DNA from: Cyclobacterium qasimii M12-11B
GTDB lineage: Bacteria > Bacteroidota > Bacteroidia > Cytophagales > Cyclobacteriaceae
Assembly: GCF_000427295.1 (NCBI RefSeq)
Contig: NZ_ATNM01000123.1
Coordinates: 62,001 to 126,000, forward strand
Length of the DNA: 64,000 nt
Reading direction: 5' to 3'
A program made the translations under genes and the position numbers. A model generated the notes under the pieces. That model did no database searches, was not told where the DNA came from, and was given only the letters and a program-made list of their open reading frames with translations. Of this stretch, positions 38,666-47,029 are shown piece after piece (the first letter of the stretch is position 1; every line of letters begins with the position of its first letter).

Positions 38666-39135
38666 ATGAATAAATATTCTAATTTAATATACGGCTGTAT
38701 ACTTTTACTTTTTTATTCAGTTCATGTAAAACCAATAAAATAAGTACTCAGGGAATTAAAGGGCAAATATATTGGGTAGAGGGAAATCAAATGCCTCAGG
38801 CTACAGGTGACACATCTACCTCTTTTTCTCCAGCGGCTAAGAAGCCTGTCAAAAGAACAATCCAAATCCATCAACTTACGCACATTAATGAGGCCAGTTT
38901 AGGTGATTATCTTTTTGGAAACATTGAGACTCCTCTAGTAGCCTCGGTAGAAACGAACAATGAGGGTGAATTCTCAGTAAAACTTCCGCCAGGCAAATAT
39001 TCCATTTTCACCGTAGAAGAGAAGGGATATTTCGCTAGTATTTTTGACCTTGACAGTTACATTCACCCAGTAATTGTGAAAGAAAACGAATGGAGTAATG
39101 TTGAAATAATCATAGATTATAAAGCTTCCTTTTAA
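38666..39135 (+). CDS. Lipoprotein with carboxypeptidase-regulatory-like domain (apparent frameshift)
   Basis: The ATG at 38666 opens MNKYSNLIYGCILLLF and then runs into an early stop. One added T in the T6 run at 38709-38714 gives FLFSSCKTNKISTQ, a good lipobox with its cysteine, and joins the frame that runs to 39135. The mature part has a beta-rich domain (EGEFSVKLPPGKYSIFTVEEKG) of the kind found in transthyretin-like or carboxypeptidase regulatory domains. It would be a small surface or periplasmic lipoprotein of unknown role. The next gene is the ECF sigma factor, 131 bp later. Confidence 0.75.
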
Positions 39136-39266
39136 AATTCAATTTACTGAATATCAATTTCTTACATATATAAAACTTAAATGCATTAATTTTTGTTAAT
39201 TTTTTCACCTTTGGCATGCAACCTTTTTTGGCTCAAAGGTATCTACCTTATTGAAAGCTATAAAAA

Positions 39267-39840
39267 ATGTCGTCCAAAGAAAACTTTAAAGATAAAGAGA
39301 TCGCTCTGATCAAAGGTTGCCTTAAAGGAGACAGAAAAAGTCAGCGAGGTTTGTATGATCAGTTTTCTGGAAAATTTCTAAGCATTTGTTTGCGCTACAT
39401 TAAAGACCCTGATTTGGCTCAGGATGTTCTGGTTGAGGGTTTTATGAAAATATTTCAAAGTTTAAATACCTATAGGCATGAGGGAAGTTTTGAGGGGTGG
39501 ATGAAAAGAATTATGGTAACACAAGCCTTGCTTACCCTTAGAAAAAACAAGAAGTTGCTTATGGAAGTAGATTGGGAGGGTCAAGACCCTATCGTTTCTC
39601 CAAATCTAATTTTTTGGCAATATAGAAGCTCAGGAGTTGTTAAAACTAGTAGCTTCCCTTCCTGTTGGCTATAGAACAGTTTTCAACCTTTATGCCATAG
39701 AAGGCTATTCACATAAAGAAATTAGCGAGTTATTAGGGATCGCAGAAAACACCTCAAAGTCTCAACTCAGCAGAGCCAGGTCACTTCTACAAAAGCAAAT
39801 AGCACCCAGTTCATTTAAAATAAAAAGCAATGGCAGATAA
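39267..39840 (+). CDS. ECF-type sigma-70 family factor (apparent frameshift)
   Basis: This is a sigma factor of about 190 residues when joined. Region 2 reads LYDQFSGKFLSICLRYIKDP and then DLAQDVLVEGFMKIFQSL, with SFEGWMKRIMV after it. Region 4 lies in the second frame: LVASLPVGYRTVFNLYAIEG, then HKEISELLGIAENTSKSQLS, the helix-turn-helix. The first frame ends at 39674. The break is at the T6 run 39610-39615; removing one T gives PNLIFGNIEAQELLKLVASL. It is the first gene of a four-gene run whose next gene starts 11 bp before its end. Confidence 0.88.
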
Positions 39841-40588
39841 AATAAATAATTTGGACAAATTGTTTAAAAGCACCTTAGCCAATCATGCTGTTACACCTGA
39901 ACCAGCCGTTTGGGATAAATTGTCTAATCGCCTGGACAATAAAGAAAAGCCTGTAATCCTCGTTTGGTGGAAATGGGTAGCCGCTGCGGCTGTGGTTATA
40001 ATTTCATGTTGGTTAATGTACCAACCTACAGATCAAACCTTAAAAAACATCGCTTCTTTATCAGTAGGTGACACTAAGTTTATTGAAAAAACACCTTTCA
40101 GTGTTCCTCCGACACGCAAAATCATGGGAAAAGGAATGGACAAATTACCAGATGCAAATTCACATACAGGTTCAAAAAAAATAGAAACGCCGAACAATCC
40201 CACTACCAAAAAAGCAGAACCATTTGCTGTAGAAAAAATGGCAGAACCAAAAGCTGAACGTACTCGGGAGCAACGACATCAGGTTTTGGAAGACATTGAC
40301 ACACCAAAAAGGGATGTCTTAACAACTCCTACTATTAATCAACATGCTTTTGATCCAACCATTGCTTTGATGGAAGAAGAGAAAAAGGATACCAACGGCG
40401 ATTATAGCGTGAAAATAGTATCTAATGGCTATGCTATACAGCCAGAAAAAGAAAAACTAGTCGAAGGGCTTGAGAATAAAATAGGTGGCTTTTTCACAAA
40501 AGTCGATGAAGGATTTGGAGGTTTACAGGATGCCAAGAACAATCTATTCGCTTCTCTTACAACAAAACGTGATAAAAAGAAAAACTAA
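39830..40588 (+). CDS. Membrane protein next to sigma factor, possible anti-sigma-type partner
   Basis: This is a 252-residue protein with a short cytoplasmic N-terminus (about 44 residues), one transmembrane segment (core WVAAAAVVIISCWLMY, about residues 48-63) and a long polar part after it. The N-terminus contains VTPEPAVWDKLSNRLD, which resembles the short helical start of Bacteroidota anti-sigma-like proteins encoded after ECF sigma genes. It lacks a recognisable zinc-binding HxxxCxxC motif. The gene overlaps the sigma gene by 11 bp, which supports a functional pair. The anti-sigma role is an inference. Confidence 0.75.
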   Translation: MADKINNLDKLFKSTLANHAVTPEPAVWDKLSNRLDNKEKPVILVWWKWVAAAAVVIISCWLMYQPTDQTLKNIASLSVGDTKFIEKTPFSVPPTRKIMGKGMDKLPDANSHTGSKKIETPNNPTTKKAEPFAVEKMAEPKAERTREQRHQVLEDIDTPKRDVLTTPTINQHAFDPTIALMEEEKKDTNGDYSVKIVSNGYAIQPEKEKLVEGLENKIGGFFTKVDEGFGGLQDAKNNLFASLTTKRDKKKN

Positions 40589-40594
40589 CTAGCT

Positions 40595-41619
40595 ATGAAA
40601 AAATATTTAATGTCTTTAATACTTATCGCATTGGTTCAGGTGGCTTTCGCTGCTCCGATAATGCCAGATGACAAACCCCTAAATGATAGTATCATTGTTG
40701 AATTTGGTCAATCTGGTAAAATGGTTTTTGTAATTGATAACCCAGACGATTTTGAAAGGTTAAAAAACATGGACATCAACCAAATAATAAAAGAGCTTGA
40801 TTTGCCAACTTCCACGAAAGATGGTGAGCTCACAGTTGTAGAGATTAAGCAAAAAGACGGGCACAGAGAAATTGTCACCATCTATGAAGACATTGACGAG
40901 ACCGAAGTAACTGTCGGAAGATACAAGGTAATAGTAGATGAAACGGGTAACCGCACCAAAGTAAAATTAATCACTGGTCCTAAAAAAGAAAAGATCCTGA
41001 CTTCCGAACCTATATAAATACTGATATAGGTATCAATACTTTATTTGAGAATGGAAATATCCCGGGAGATGGAAATGCTTATAGCCCAAAAGGCTGGGGC
41101 AGCTGGAACATTGGTTGGAACTGGATGGCCAGTCAAAAGTTATCCAAAGGCAGGTACTGGGATTTTGGCTTGGGACTAAGCTGGTACAATTTCAAACTTG
41201 ACAATCCCAATTATCAAATATTAGGAACAGAAGACGGTGTAGCTTTTGTCAATCGAACAGATGTCAATGGCTTCAAGAGTAAGGTGTCGGCTTCTTATCT
41301 AAACGTACTTACCATGTACAGGTTAGACTTTGGGAAATTAAACGATAGTGGTCGAGACGGCCTAAGAGTAGCCATTGGCCCTTATGCCGGATACAGACTG
41401 GGTGGAAGAAGCAAATTCGTCTACAGAGAACTTGGTGGATCAGGTAGAAAAAAAGACAAAACTTCAGCAGGAAGCTATTTAAATAATGTCAGGTTTGGGA
41501 TCAGAGGTGAGATTGGCTTTAGAAGCATTACTTTCTTTAGCACCTATGACTTTAACCCCTTATTTCAACAACCTTTAAACCCAAATCTTCATCCTTTTAG
41601 CTTTGGACTAGTATTTTAA
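40595..41619 (+). CDS. Exported beta-barrel-like protein of the sigma operon (apparent frameshift)
   Basis: The first frame has a clear signal peptide (core YLMSLILIALVQVAFA) and a charged domain of about 120 residues. The second frame (MASQKLSKGRYWDFGLGLSW and beyond) looks like an outer-membrane beta-barrel with alternating strands and aromatic ends (RVAIGPYAGYRLGG, SFGLVF at the C-terminus). The first frame stops at 41017. One added base near the A6/A4 runs (40982-40992) reads KKEKDPDFRTYINTDIGI and joins them into about 341 residues. It follows the membrane protein by 6 bp. Function is unknown; the barrel assignment comes from strand pattern and the terminal Phe. Confidence 0.78.
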
Positions 41620-41640
41620 TCACCTACAACCCAAATCACC

Positions 41641-42558
41641 ATGAAGTCATACACTAAATATTATTACCTACTCATTACTTTACTGTTTGTAGGTATTGAA
41701 TCTTCTAAAGGTCAGGAGATCATTAATAAATCCTTTTCAGGAATTCAAAAACTTGAAATAAAATCCGGATCCATTGAAATTCAATATGAAGGAAAGGAAG
41801 ATGCTGTACAACTTGATCTTGAAGCATTTCTAGGTCAAGAAGAAAATGCAGACAAAAATCTGGTCATGATAACAGTTGGTAACACTTTGAAAATTGCATA
41901 CAATGGCTCCAATGAACACCGAGGTAACAAAAGGTACATCAAATTAAATGGGCCAGCAAGCATGCAACTGTCTGTTAAATCAAGCTCGGGTTCAGTAGTA
42001 ATATCCGGGGTAGATGGACCCTCCCATCAAATCGAAGCCAGTTCAGGACAAGTAAAGATTTTTAATGTTAAGGGCGATTTACTTTTGAAAGCTTCTTCTG
42101 GGAATATTCAATTGGCCCATTTAAGGGGTAATGTGGATTGCAAGATTTCTTCTGGCAATGCTTCAATAGAAGATGTTAAGGGTAACGTGAATTTCAAAGC
42201 TACTAGCGGGCAGTTAAAGGCCAATGCAATTTCCGGATTGCTTAATGCAAAGCTCACATCTGGCAACATGAAATTGAATCAAATAGGAGAGCTCGGTAGA
42301 CTGGAAATAACTTCAGGCAACATAAGGGCAGATCATGCCGGACTTGGAACGACTACAAGTATGGATGGATCATCGGGCAACATCCAAATCACTACCACAA
42401 GTGATATCAATGATTATAACTTTGAGATGAGAGCCGGAAGTGGGAACATTAAGGTAGGAAATCGCTCAGGCAATAAGGCTATCCATATTCAAAATGGAAA
42501 AAGCACAACGATTAGCGGAAAGGTAGGATCAGGTAATATTTCTATTCAACAACTATAA
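41641..42558 (+). CDS. DUF4097-like beta-helical repeat protein (exported)
   Basis: This is a 305-residue exported protein with a signal segment (core YYLLITLLFVGIES). The body is a ladder of units of about 18-22 residues that each contain SSG or SGN, for example KASSGNIQLAHLRGNVDC, KISSGNASIEDVKGN, KLTSGNMKLNQIGE and RAGSGNIKVGNRSGN. This is the pattern of DUF4097/DUF2807-type head-GIN proteins, thought to form a beta-helix. It is the last gene of the sigma factor run and ends at a strong hairpin. Such proteins are often paired with PspC and sigma modules in Bacteroidota; the role is unknown. Confidence 0.85.
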   Translation: MKSYTKYYYLLITLLFVGIESSKGQEIINKSFSGIQKLEIKSGSIEIQYEGKEDAVQLDLEAFLGQEENADKNLVMITVGNTLKIAYNGSNEHRGNKRYIKLNGPASMQLSVKSSSGSVVISGVDGPSHQIEASSGQVKIFNVKGDLLLKASSGNIQLAHLRGNVDCKISSGNASIEDVKGNVNFKATSGQLKANAISGLLNAKLTSGNMKLNQIGELGRLEITSGNIRADHAGLGTTTSMDGSSGNIQITTTSDINDYNFEMRAGSGNIKVGNRSGNKAIHIQNGKSTTISGKVGSGNISIQQL

Positions 42559-42564
42559 TTAGGC

Positions 42565-42615
42565 AATCGACAATCTTTCGTGATAGCAATCACGAAAGAT
42601 TGTCGATTTTATTTT
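42565..42615 (+). terminator. Strong terminator of the sigma operon
   Basis: A 19-bp perfect stem (42565-42583 with 42590-42608) has a TAGCAA loop and is followed by TTATTTTTC. It lies 6 bp after the DUF4097 stop. It also sits right next to the convergent minus-strand stop at 42616, so it may serve both. Confidence 0.9.
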
Positions 42616-43127
42616 TCAGTCCAGTTCATCCCTTTTTTGGATTTCCATCACCATTTCTTTTTCGTCTCCTTTTAAATGCAAAGCACTTACTACCCTATTG
42701 GGCATGGGTTTAGACAAGGAAACAAATACTAAGGTTACCGCATAAGCAATTGTGAACCCTTGATTTTCATAAAAAATAAACCAAAAGCACTTAAAATACC
42801 TACCCAGAACAAGTGCCAATACCTCAAAAAGATAGCCCTGGCATAGCCCTTTATTTTCTGATTGAGATCATCTGTATTTCCCCTAATAACCCTAATTCTT
42901 TTGGTATAAGCAATTTGCTGCATCACAAGTACCGCACTAACAAGCCCTAGAATTACATAATTAAACACTTGTGGAAGCTCCGGTAAATTAAATTCCAGGT
43001 TCCCACTTGTGACATACATATAGGCAAAAGCAAATATTGGCAAAGGAATAGCAATCAATAATAAGACATTGCGCTCTAAAACACGAAAGTCTTTTTTCAT
43101 TAATTCAACTTGATTTTCTGAATCCAT
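42616..43127 (-). CDS. Small polytopic membrane protein coupled to the ferredoxin reductase gene (apparent frameshift)
   Basis: This is an unrecognised membrane protein of about 170 residues with about four hydrophobic segments (LLLIAIPLPIFAFAYMYV, VFNYVILGLVSAVLVMQQ, FWVGILSAFGLFF and ITIAYAVTLVFVSL-like). The first frame stops at 42735. Adding one base to the A6 run at 42771-42776 turns GLFFMKIKG into GLFFYENQGFTIAYAVTL and continues to 42616. The C-terminus is charged (KEMVMEIQKRDELD). Its ATG overlaps the reductase stop by 1 bp (TAATG), so the two are translationally coupled. It may be a membrane partner of the reductase, but that is an inference. Confidence 0.72.
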
Positions 43128-44224
43128 TAGTCGATTTGAATCTTTACCTCAGAATTGGTTGGTTTGGCTGAACAGCAAAGGATATAACCTTCTTTGATTT
43201 CATTTTCACTTAATCCCGCATCCTCATCCATTTTCACTTCACCGGAAAGCAATTTTCCACGACAGGCGGTACAAAGCCCACTCTGACAAGAATAAGGCAT
43301 ATTTAATCCTTCATCTAATCCCGCTTCTAAAATGGTTTTTCCAGGAGCTACATCAAAGGTATATTCTTCACCTTCCAATACTATTTTGATAGGTCTATCT
43401 ATTACACCCTGAAGAGATTCCTCCTCTATGTTTTCAACTTTATCCAAGTGGAAATTTTCACTGTGTATAAACTCCTTTTTCACCTCAAGTTCACTCAAAC
43501 TTTCCTGAGCAGTTTTCATCATCCCTTCTGGTCCACAGATAAAAAAGCGCTGATTCTCAGAAAAAGAATTAAAATGGGAAGTGAAAAATTCATTCACTTT
43601 GGCTTGATCTAGCCTTCCTTTAGCACCTTCCCATCCTGGTTGAGGCTGCGTGAGATTGTGAGTCACATAGAGTTTCTCTGGATATTTTTCAGCAAGTGCC
43701 TTTAATTCCTTATCAAAAATAATCATGTCCTGTGACCGACTGCAATACAATAGGTGTACTGTAGATTTTGGTTCATTGACCAGAATCGATTTAATTATCC
43801 CCATAACAGGCGTAATTCCACTTCCCCCAGCGAACATCCCATATTTTCTGTTGTTTTGAGAATGGTAATCTGACACAAAATGACCTAAAGGCTTCATTAC
43901 CGTGACCCTTTTGCCTGGCACAAAGGTGTCATTGACAAAATTCGAGACCAAACCTCCCTCCAGCCTTTTAACAGTTATCCCAGGAAACGGATCAATAAAA
44001 GGTGAAGTAGATAGACTGTATGATCTCCTCTCCTGTTTCCCATTAATTTCAACGATCAGGGTAAGAAATTGACCTGGAAGGTATTCCATGATAGGATCCG
44101 GCTGATCAAAATAGATGGTTACCGTATCAGATGTTTCTTGAACAGTTTCTCTAATTCTTAGAGTAAGGTAATGATCGTCTTTTTCGAGATCATTTTTTTT
44201 ATTTTTGAAGAGTTTAAACAGCAT
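43127..44224 (-). CDS. Flavodoxin/ferredoxin-NADP reductase-type oxidoreductase with C-terminal 2Fe-2S domain
   Basis: This is a 365-residue electron-transfer protein like PaaE and related reductases. The FAD-binding domain has PGQFLTLIV and RRSYSLSTSP (FAD site). The NAD(P) domain has FAGGSGITPVMGIIKS (nucleotide site) and FICGPEGMM near its end. The C-terminal plant-type ferredoxin domain has YSCQSGLCTACRGKL and then ILCC, the CX4CX2C...C cluster ligands; all four cysteines are present. Such proteins pass electrons from NAD(P)H to an oxygenase or desaturase. The partner is not encoded here. The coupled gene is a membrane protein. Confidence 0.93.
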   Translation of the reverse strand: MLFKLFKNKKNDLEKDDHYLTLRIRETVQETSDTVTIYFDQPDPIMEYLPGQFLTLIVEINGKQERRSYSLSTSPFIDPFPGITVKRLEGGLVSNFVNDTFVPGKRVTVMKPLGHFVSDYHSQNNRKYGMFAGGSGITPVMGIIKSILVNEPKSTVHLLYCSRSQDMIIFDKELKALAEKYPEKLYVTHNLTQPQPGWEGAKGRLDQAKVNEFFTSHFNSFSENQRFFICGPEGMMKTAQESLSELEVKKEFIHSENFHLDKVENIEEESLQGVIDRPIKIVLEGEEYTFDVAPGKTILEAGLDEGLNMPYSCQSGLCTACRGKLLSGEVKMDEDAGLSENEIKEGYILCCSAKPTNSEVKIQID

Positions 44225-44549
44225 TATAATAATCGGAATAGTTTGTAAAGCAATTCATGCAAAATTAACATTCTCTTTTCCAATTACCTATTAGGAGAAA
44301 AAATAGTTAGCAAACTTTAACTTGAAAAAGGCAATAGCTGATCTTAATCATGTTTAATACAATCAAAATCAGTCAATGATTGCCTTCACCTACCTAATCC
44401 AAAGAACCCCTTTGCTTGGTCAAGTTTAACTCCTCAATGATTGCAGGTAATTTATTACCCCTATTATCCTGAACATTTTTATTAGCAAGGTGTAGCACTT
44501 GAATGCTTCTTCTCGTATTGGCATTATAAGACTAAACAACTATAACAGT
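44225..44549. other. Divergent intergenic region
   Basis: This is 325 bp between divergent genes. It should contain promoters for both. No hairpin or RNA gene is supported, and no promoter box stands out. Confidence 0.5.
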
Positions 44550-45296
44550 ATGAATGCACAAATTAATAATTTGAAGAAATGGCCAAGGTTAAAGGGAAAA
44601 CAATTCTTAATGTTGTTGATGATTCCGTTTACTTTTTCTTGCCTGGACGTGAACGATGATGACCTCAATCAATCACCGAATACCCCAACCGCATACGTTT
44701 CCTTCTACAATGGAACCAATGCAGATACTGATATCCAAATCGAGGTAGACAGTACGGTTTATGACAGAAAACCATTTGATTTCGGTAACTATATAGACTA
44801 TTGGTATTTTTTTACCGGTGACCGAAATTTTTCATTTATTGACACTGAATCAGGCCAATCAGTTTTGGATACTGCAGTGAATCTTGAAGTAGAAAAGGTA
44901 TACTCCTTTTTCATTGCAGAAAAAGAAGATGAATTTACTACGTTATTTGTAGAAGACAGTCTGGATTTGCCTGTTAGCGGAAAAGCACTTATTAGGCTTG
45001 TCCATTTGGCCTCAGATGGGCCGGAAGTAGCGCTATACCAAAGAGACAAAGAAAATGCTATCATAGAAAGTCTTCCCTACATGGAAATCACTGATTTTGT
45101 CAATGTTGATCCTGGAGACACAGACCTTATCCTAAAATCTCCTGGGGATGACCAGAATGAACTCGTACGTCTAAATGATGTAAACTTGAGGGAAGGAAGA
45201 ATTTACACCCTTGTTGTTAGAGGGAAAGTTCAGGCAGCCAGCAATTCAGCTGAGGCACTTCGAATTCAATTGATACGAAACTATCCCAATTATTAA
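44550..45296 (+). CDS. DUF4397 lipoprotein
   Basis: This is a 248-residue lipoprotein. From the ATG at 44550 it has a basic N-terminus, a hydrophobic stretch (core FLMLLMIPFTFSC) and a lipobox ending in Cys. The body matches the DUF4397 type, with two Ig-like modules: one around TAYVSFYNGTNADTDIQIEV and one around ALIRLVHLASDGPEVALYQ. Each has the NGTNAD/HLASDGP turn typical of the family. Function is unknown, probably an outer-membrane-associated surface protein. The frame is open to 44499, but that start would bury the signal. Confidence 0.87.
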   Translation: MNAQINNLKKWPRLKGKQFLMLLMIPFTFSCLDVNDDDLNQSPNTPTAYVSFYNGTNADTDIQIEVDSTVYDRKPFDFGNYIDYWYFFTGDRNFSFIDTESGQSVLDTAVNLEVEKVYSFFIAEKEDEFTTLFVEDSLDLPVSGKALIRLVHLASDGPEVALYQRDKENAIIESLPYMEITDFVNVDPGDTDLILKSPGDDQNELVRLNDVNLREGRIYTLVVRGKVQAASNSAEALRIQLIRNYPNY

Positions 45297-45362
45297 TTAA
45301 ATACAATAATGCTTATTTCAACTCGAAATATGAAATAGCTATTCTATTGCATAACTCGAATT

Positions 45363-45398
45363 AAGGGGCTTCTGGAGACAGAAGTCCCTTTTATTTTA
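45363..45398 (+). terminator. Terminator after the DUF4397 gene
   Basis: AAGGGGCTTCTG (45363-45374) pairs with CAGAAGTCCCTT (45379-45390, one G-T pair) around a GAGA loop and is followed by TTATTTTAT. It lies about 65 bp after the stop. Confidence 0.8.
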
Positions 45399-45473
45399 TA
45401 TTATTTCAATGTTGGCCTCGTCTTTTGAATAATAACAATTATTTTTGTGCCTCAATTGAATTATACACGTATT

Positions 45474-46817
45474 ATGAAACTCAATCCACTTACCGCAATC
45501 TCTTCAATAGATGGCAGATATGCCTCTAAAACCAGCCCATTAATGGCCTATTTTTCTGAATATGCATTGATTCGGTACAGGGTAAAAGTAGAGATTGAAT
45601 ATTTTATAGCACTTTGTGAATTACCTCTTCCTCAGCTAAGTAGTGTAAAACCTGAACAATTTGAGCTAATCAGATCTATTGAAAAGGAATTTAATGAAGC
45701 TGATGCGCAGGCTATCAAGGACATTGAAAAAATAACCAATCATGATGTCAAGGCAGTAGAGTATTTTTTGAAGGATAAATTTACAGCCTTGGGTCTGGAG
45801 GGTGTAGTAGAGTTTATCCATTTTGGTTTGACTTCACAAGACATCAACAATACGGCAGTGCCAATGATGTACAGGGATGGCGTTAAGGATGTCATAATGC
45901 CTGCATTGCTACAAGTTCAAGAAAAGATCCAAGCGCGAGCTGAAGAATGGAAAGCTGTACCGATGTTGGCCAAAACACATGGTCAACCAGCATCCCCTAC
46001 CCGACTGGGCAAGGAATTTGAAGTATTTGTTAGCCGCCTTTCTGCGCAATTGGAATTGCTAAAAGCCATTCCTTTCGCAGCGAAATTTGGTGGAGCAACC
46101 GGTAATATGAATGCGCACCACGTCGCTTTTCCTGAAATTGACTGGAATAGCTTTGCAAACGACTTGGTTTCAAAAAATTTGGGACTGAGCAGAAGCTATC
46201 CAACTACTCAGATCGAACACTATGATCATTTTGCTGCGCACTTTGATGGACTGAAAAGGATCAACACCATACTTCTTGATTTTAGTAAAGATATTTGGCA
46301 ATATGTTGCCATGAATTACTTCAAGCAAAAAATAAAAGCTGGAGAGGTAGGCTCATCAGCAATGCCGCATAAGGTAAATCCTATAGATTTTGAAAATGCA
46401 GAAGGCAACTTAGGTATAGCCAATGCTTTGTTAGAACACTTATCTGCTAAACTCCCTATCAGTCGCCTGCAAAGAGACTTAACAGACAGCACTGTTTTAC
46501 GGGTAATAGGTGTTCCATTGGCACACATGCAAATTGCTTTCCTATCTTTGGATAAAGGGATAGGCAAGTTGGAACTGAACCAGGCGGCCATAGAAAAAGA
46601 CCTGGATGAAAACTGGGCGGTAGTGGCCGAAGCGATTCAAACCGTTCTCAGAAGAGAAGGGTTTCCTAAACCTTATGAGGCATTGAAAGCACTTACACGA
46701 ACCCACGAAAAGATCACACAAAATTCAATTAGCGAATTCATTGGTGGACTTGATGTTTCGGAAGAAATAAAAGCGGAATTAAAGAACATAACTCCATTTA
46801 ATTATACAGGACTTTAA
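45474..46817 (+). CDS. purB: Adenylosuccinate lyase
   Basis: This enzyme acts twice in purine synthesis, splitting SAICAR to AICAR and adenylosuccinate to AMP, each with loss of fumarate. The 447-residue form starts MKLNPLTAISSIDGRYASKT, the E. coli-type PurB opening. The fumarase/aspartase superfamily signature is GSSAMPHKVNPIDFENAEG, with the catalytic Ser loop. The conserved HGQPASPTRLGKEF (catalytic His) and FGLTSQDINNTA are also present. The frame is open further to a GTG at 45447, but the ATG at 45474 fits the family. It stands alone, with a terminator on each side. Confidence 0.97.
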   Translation: MKLNPLTAISSIDGRYASKTSPLMAYFSEYALIRYRVKVEIEYFIALCELPLPQLSSVKPEQFELIRSIEKEFNEADAQAIKDIEKITNHDVKAVEYFLKDKFTALGLEGVVEFIHFGLTSQDINNTAVPMMYRDGVKDVIMPALLQVQEKIQARAEEWKAVPMLAKTHGQPASPTRLGKEFEVFVSRLSAQLELLKAIPFAAKFGGATGNMNAHHVAFPEIDWNSFANDLVSKNLGLSRSYPTTQIEHYDHFAAHFDGLKRINTILLDFSKDIWQYVAMNYFKQKIKAGEVGSSAMPHKVNPIDFENAEGNLGIANALLEHLSAKLPISRLQRDLTDSTVLRVIGVPLAHMQIAFLSLDKGIGKLELNQAAIEKDLDENWAVVAEAIQTVLRREGFPKPYEALKALTRTHEKITQNSISEFIGGLDVSEEIKAELKNITPFNYTGL

Positions 46818-46933
46818 TCCAGCGTATATTAGATTAAAGTTTCAAATGACTTTGATCTCTTGATTTCTAGCAAGCTTTTTTATGCGCTATAAAGCCTAAA
46901 TCGTTTATAAATCAAGCAATGGCTATAAAAGCA

Positions 46934-46976
46934 AAAAGGCTTGTTTCTTTTAGGGAAACAAGCCTTTTATTTTTCG
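46934..46976. terminator. Terminator after purB
   Basis: AAAAGGCTTGTTTC (46934-46947) pairs with GAAACAAGCCTTTT (46955-46968) and is followed by ATTTTTC; A-runs precede it, so it may work both ways. It lies between convergent purB and the lyase gene. Confidence 0.85.
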
Positions 46977-47029
46977 AATGATGTCTCCCCTTTTATGAGG
47001 TAAAAGCAATTCTTCTAGCGAGTCAATGC

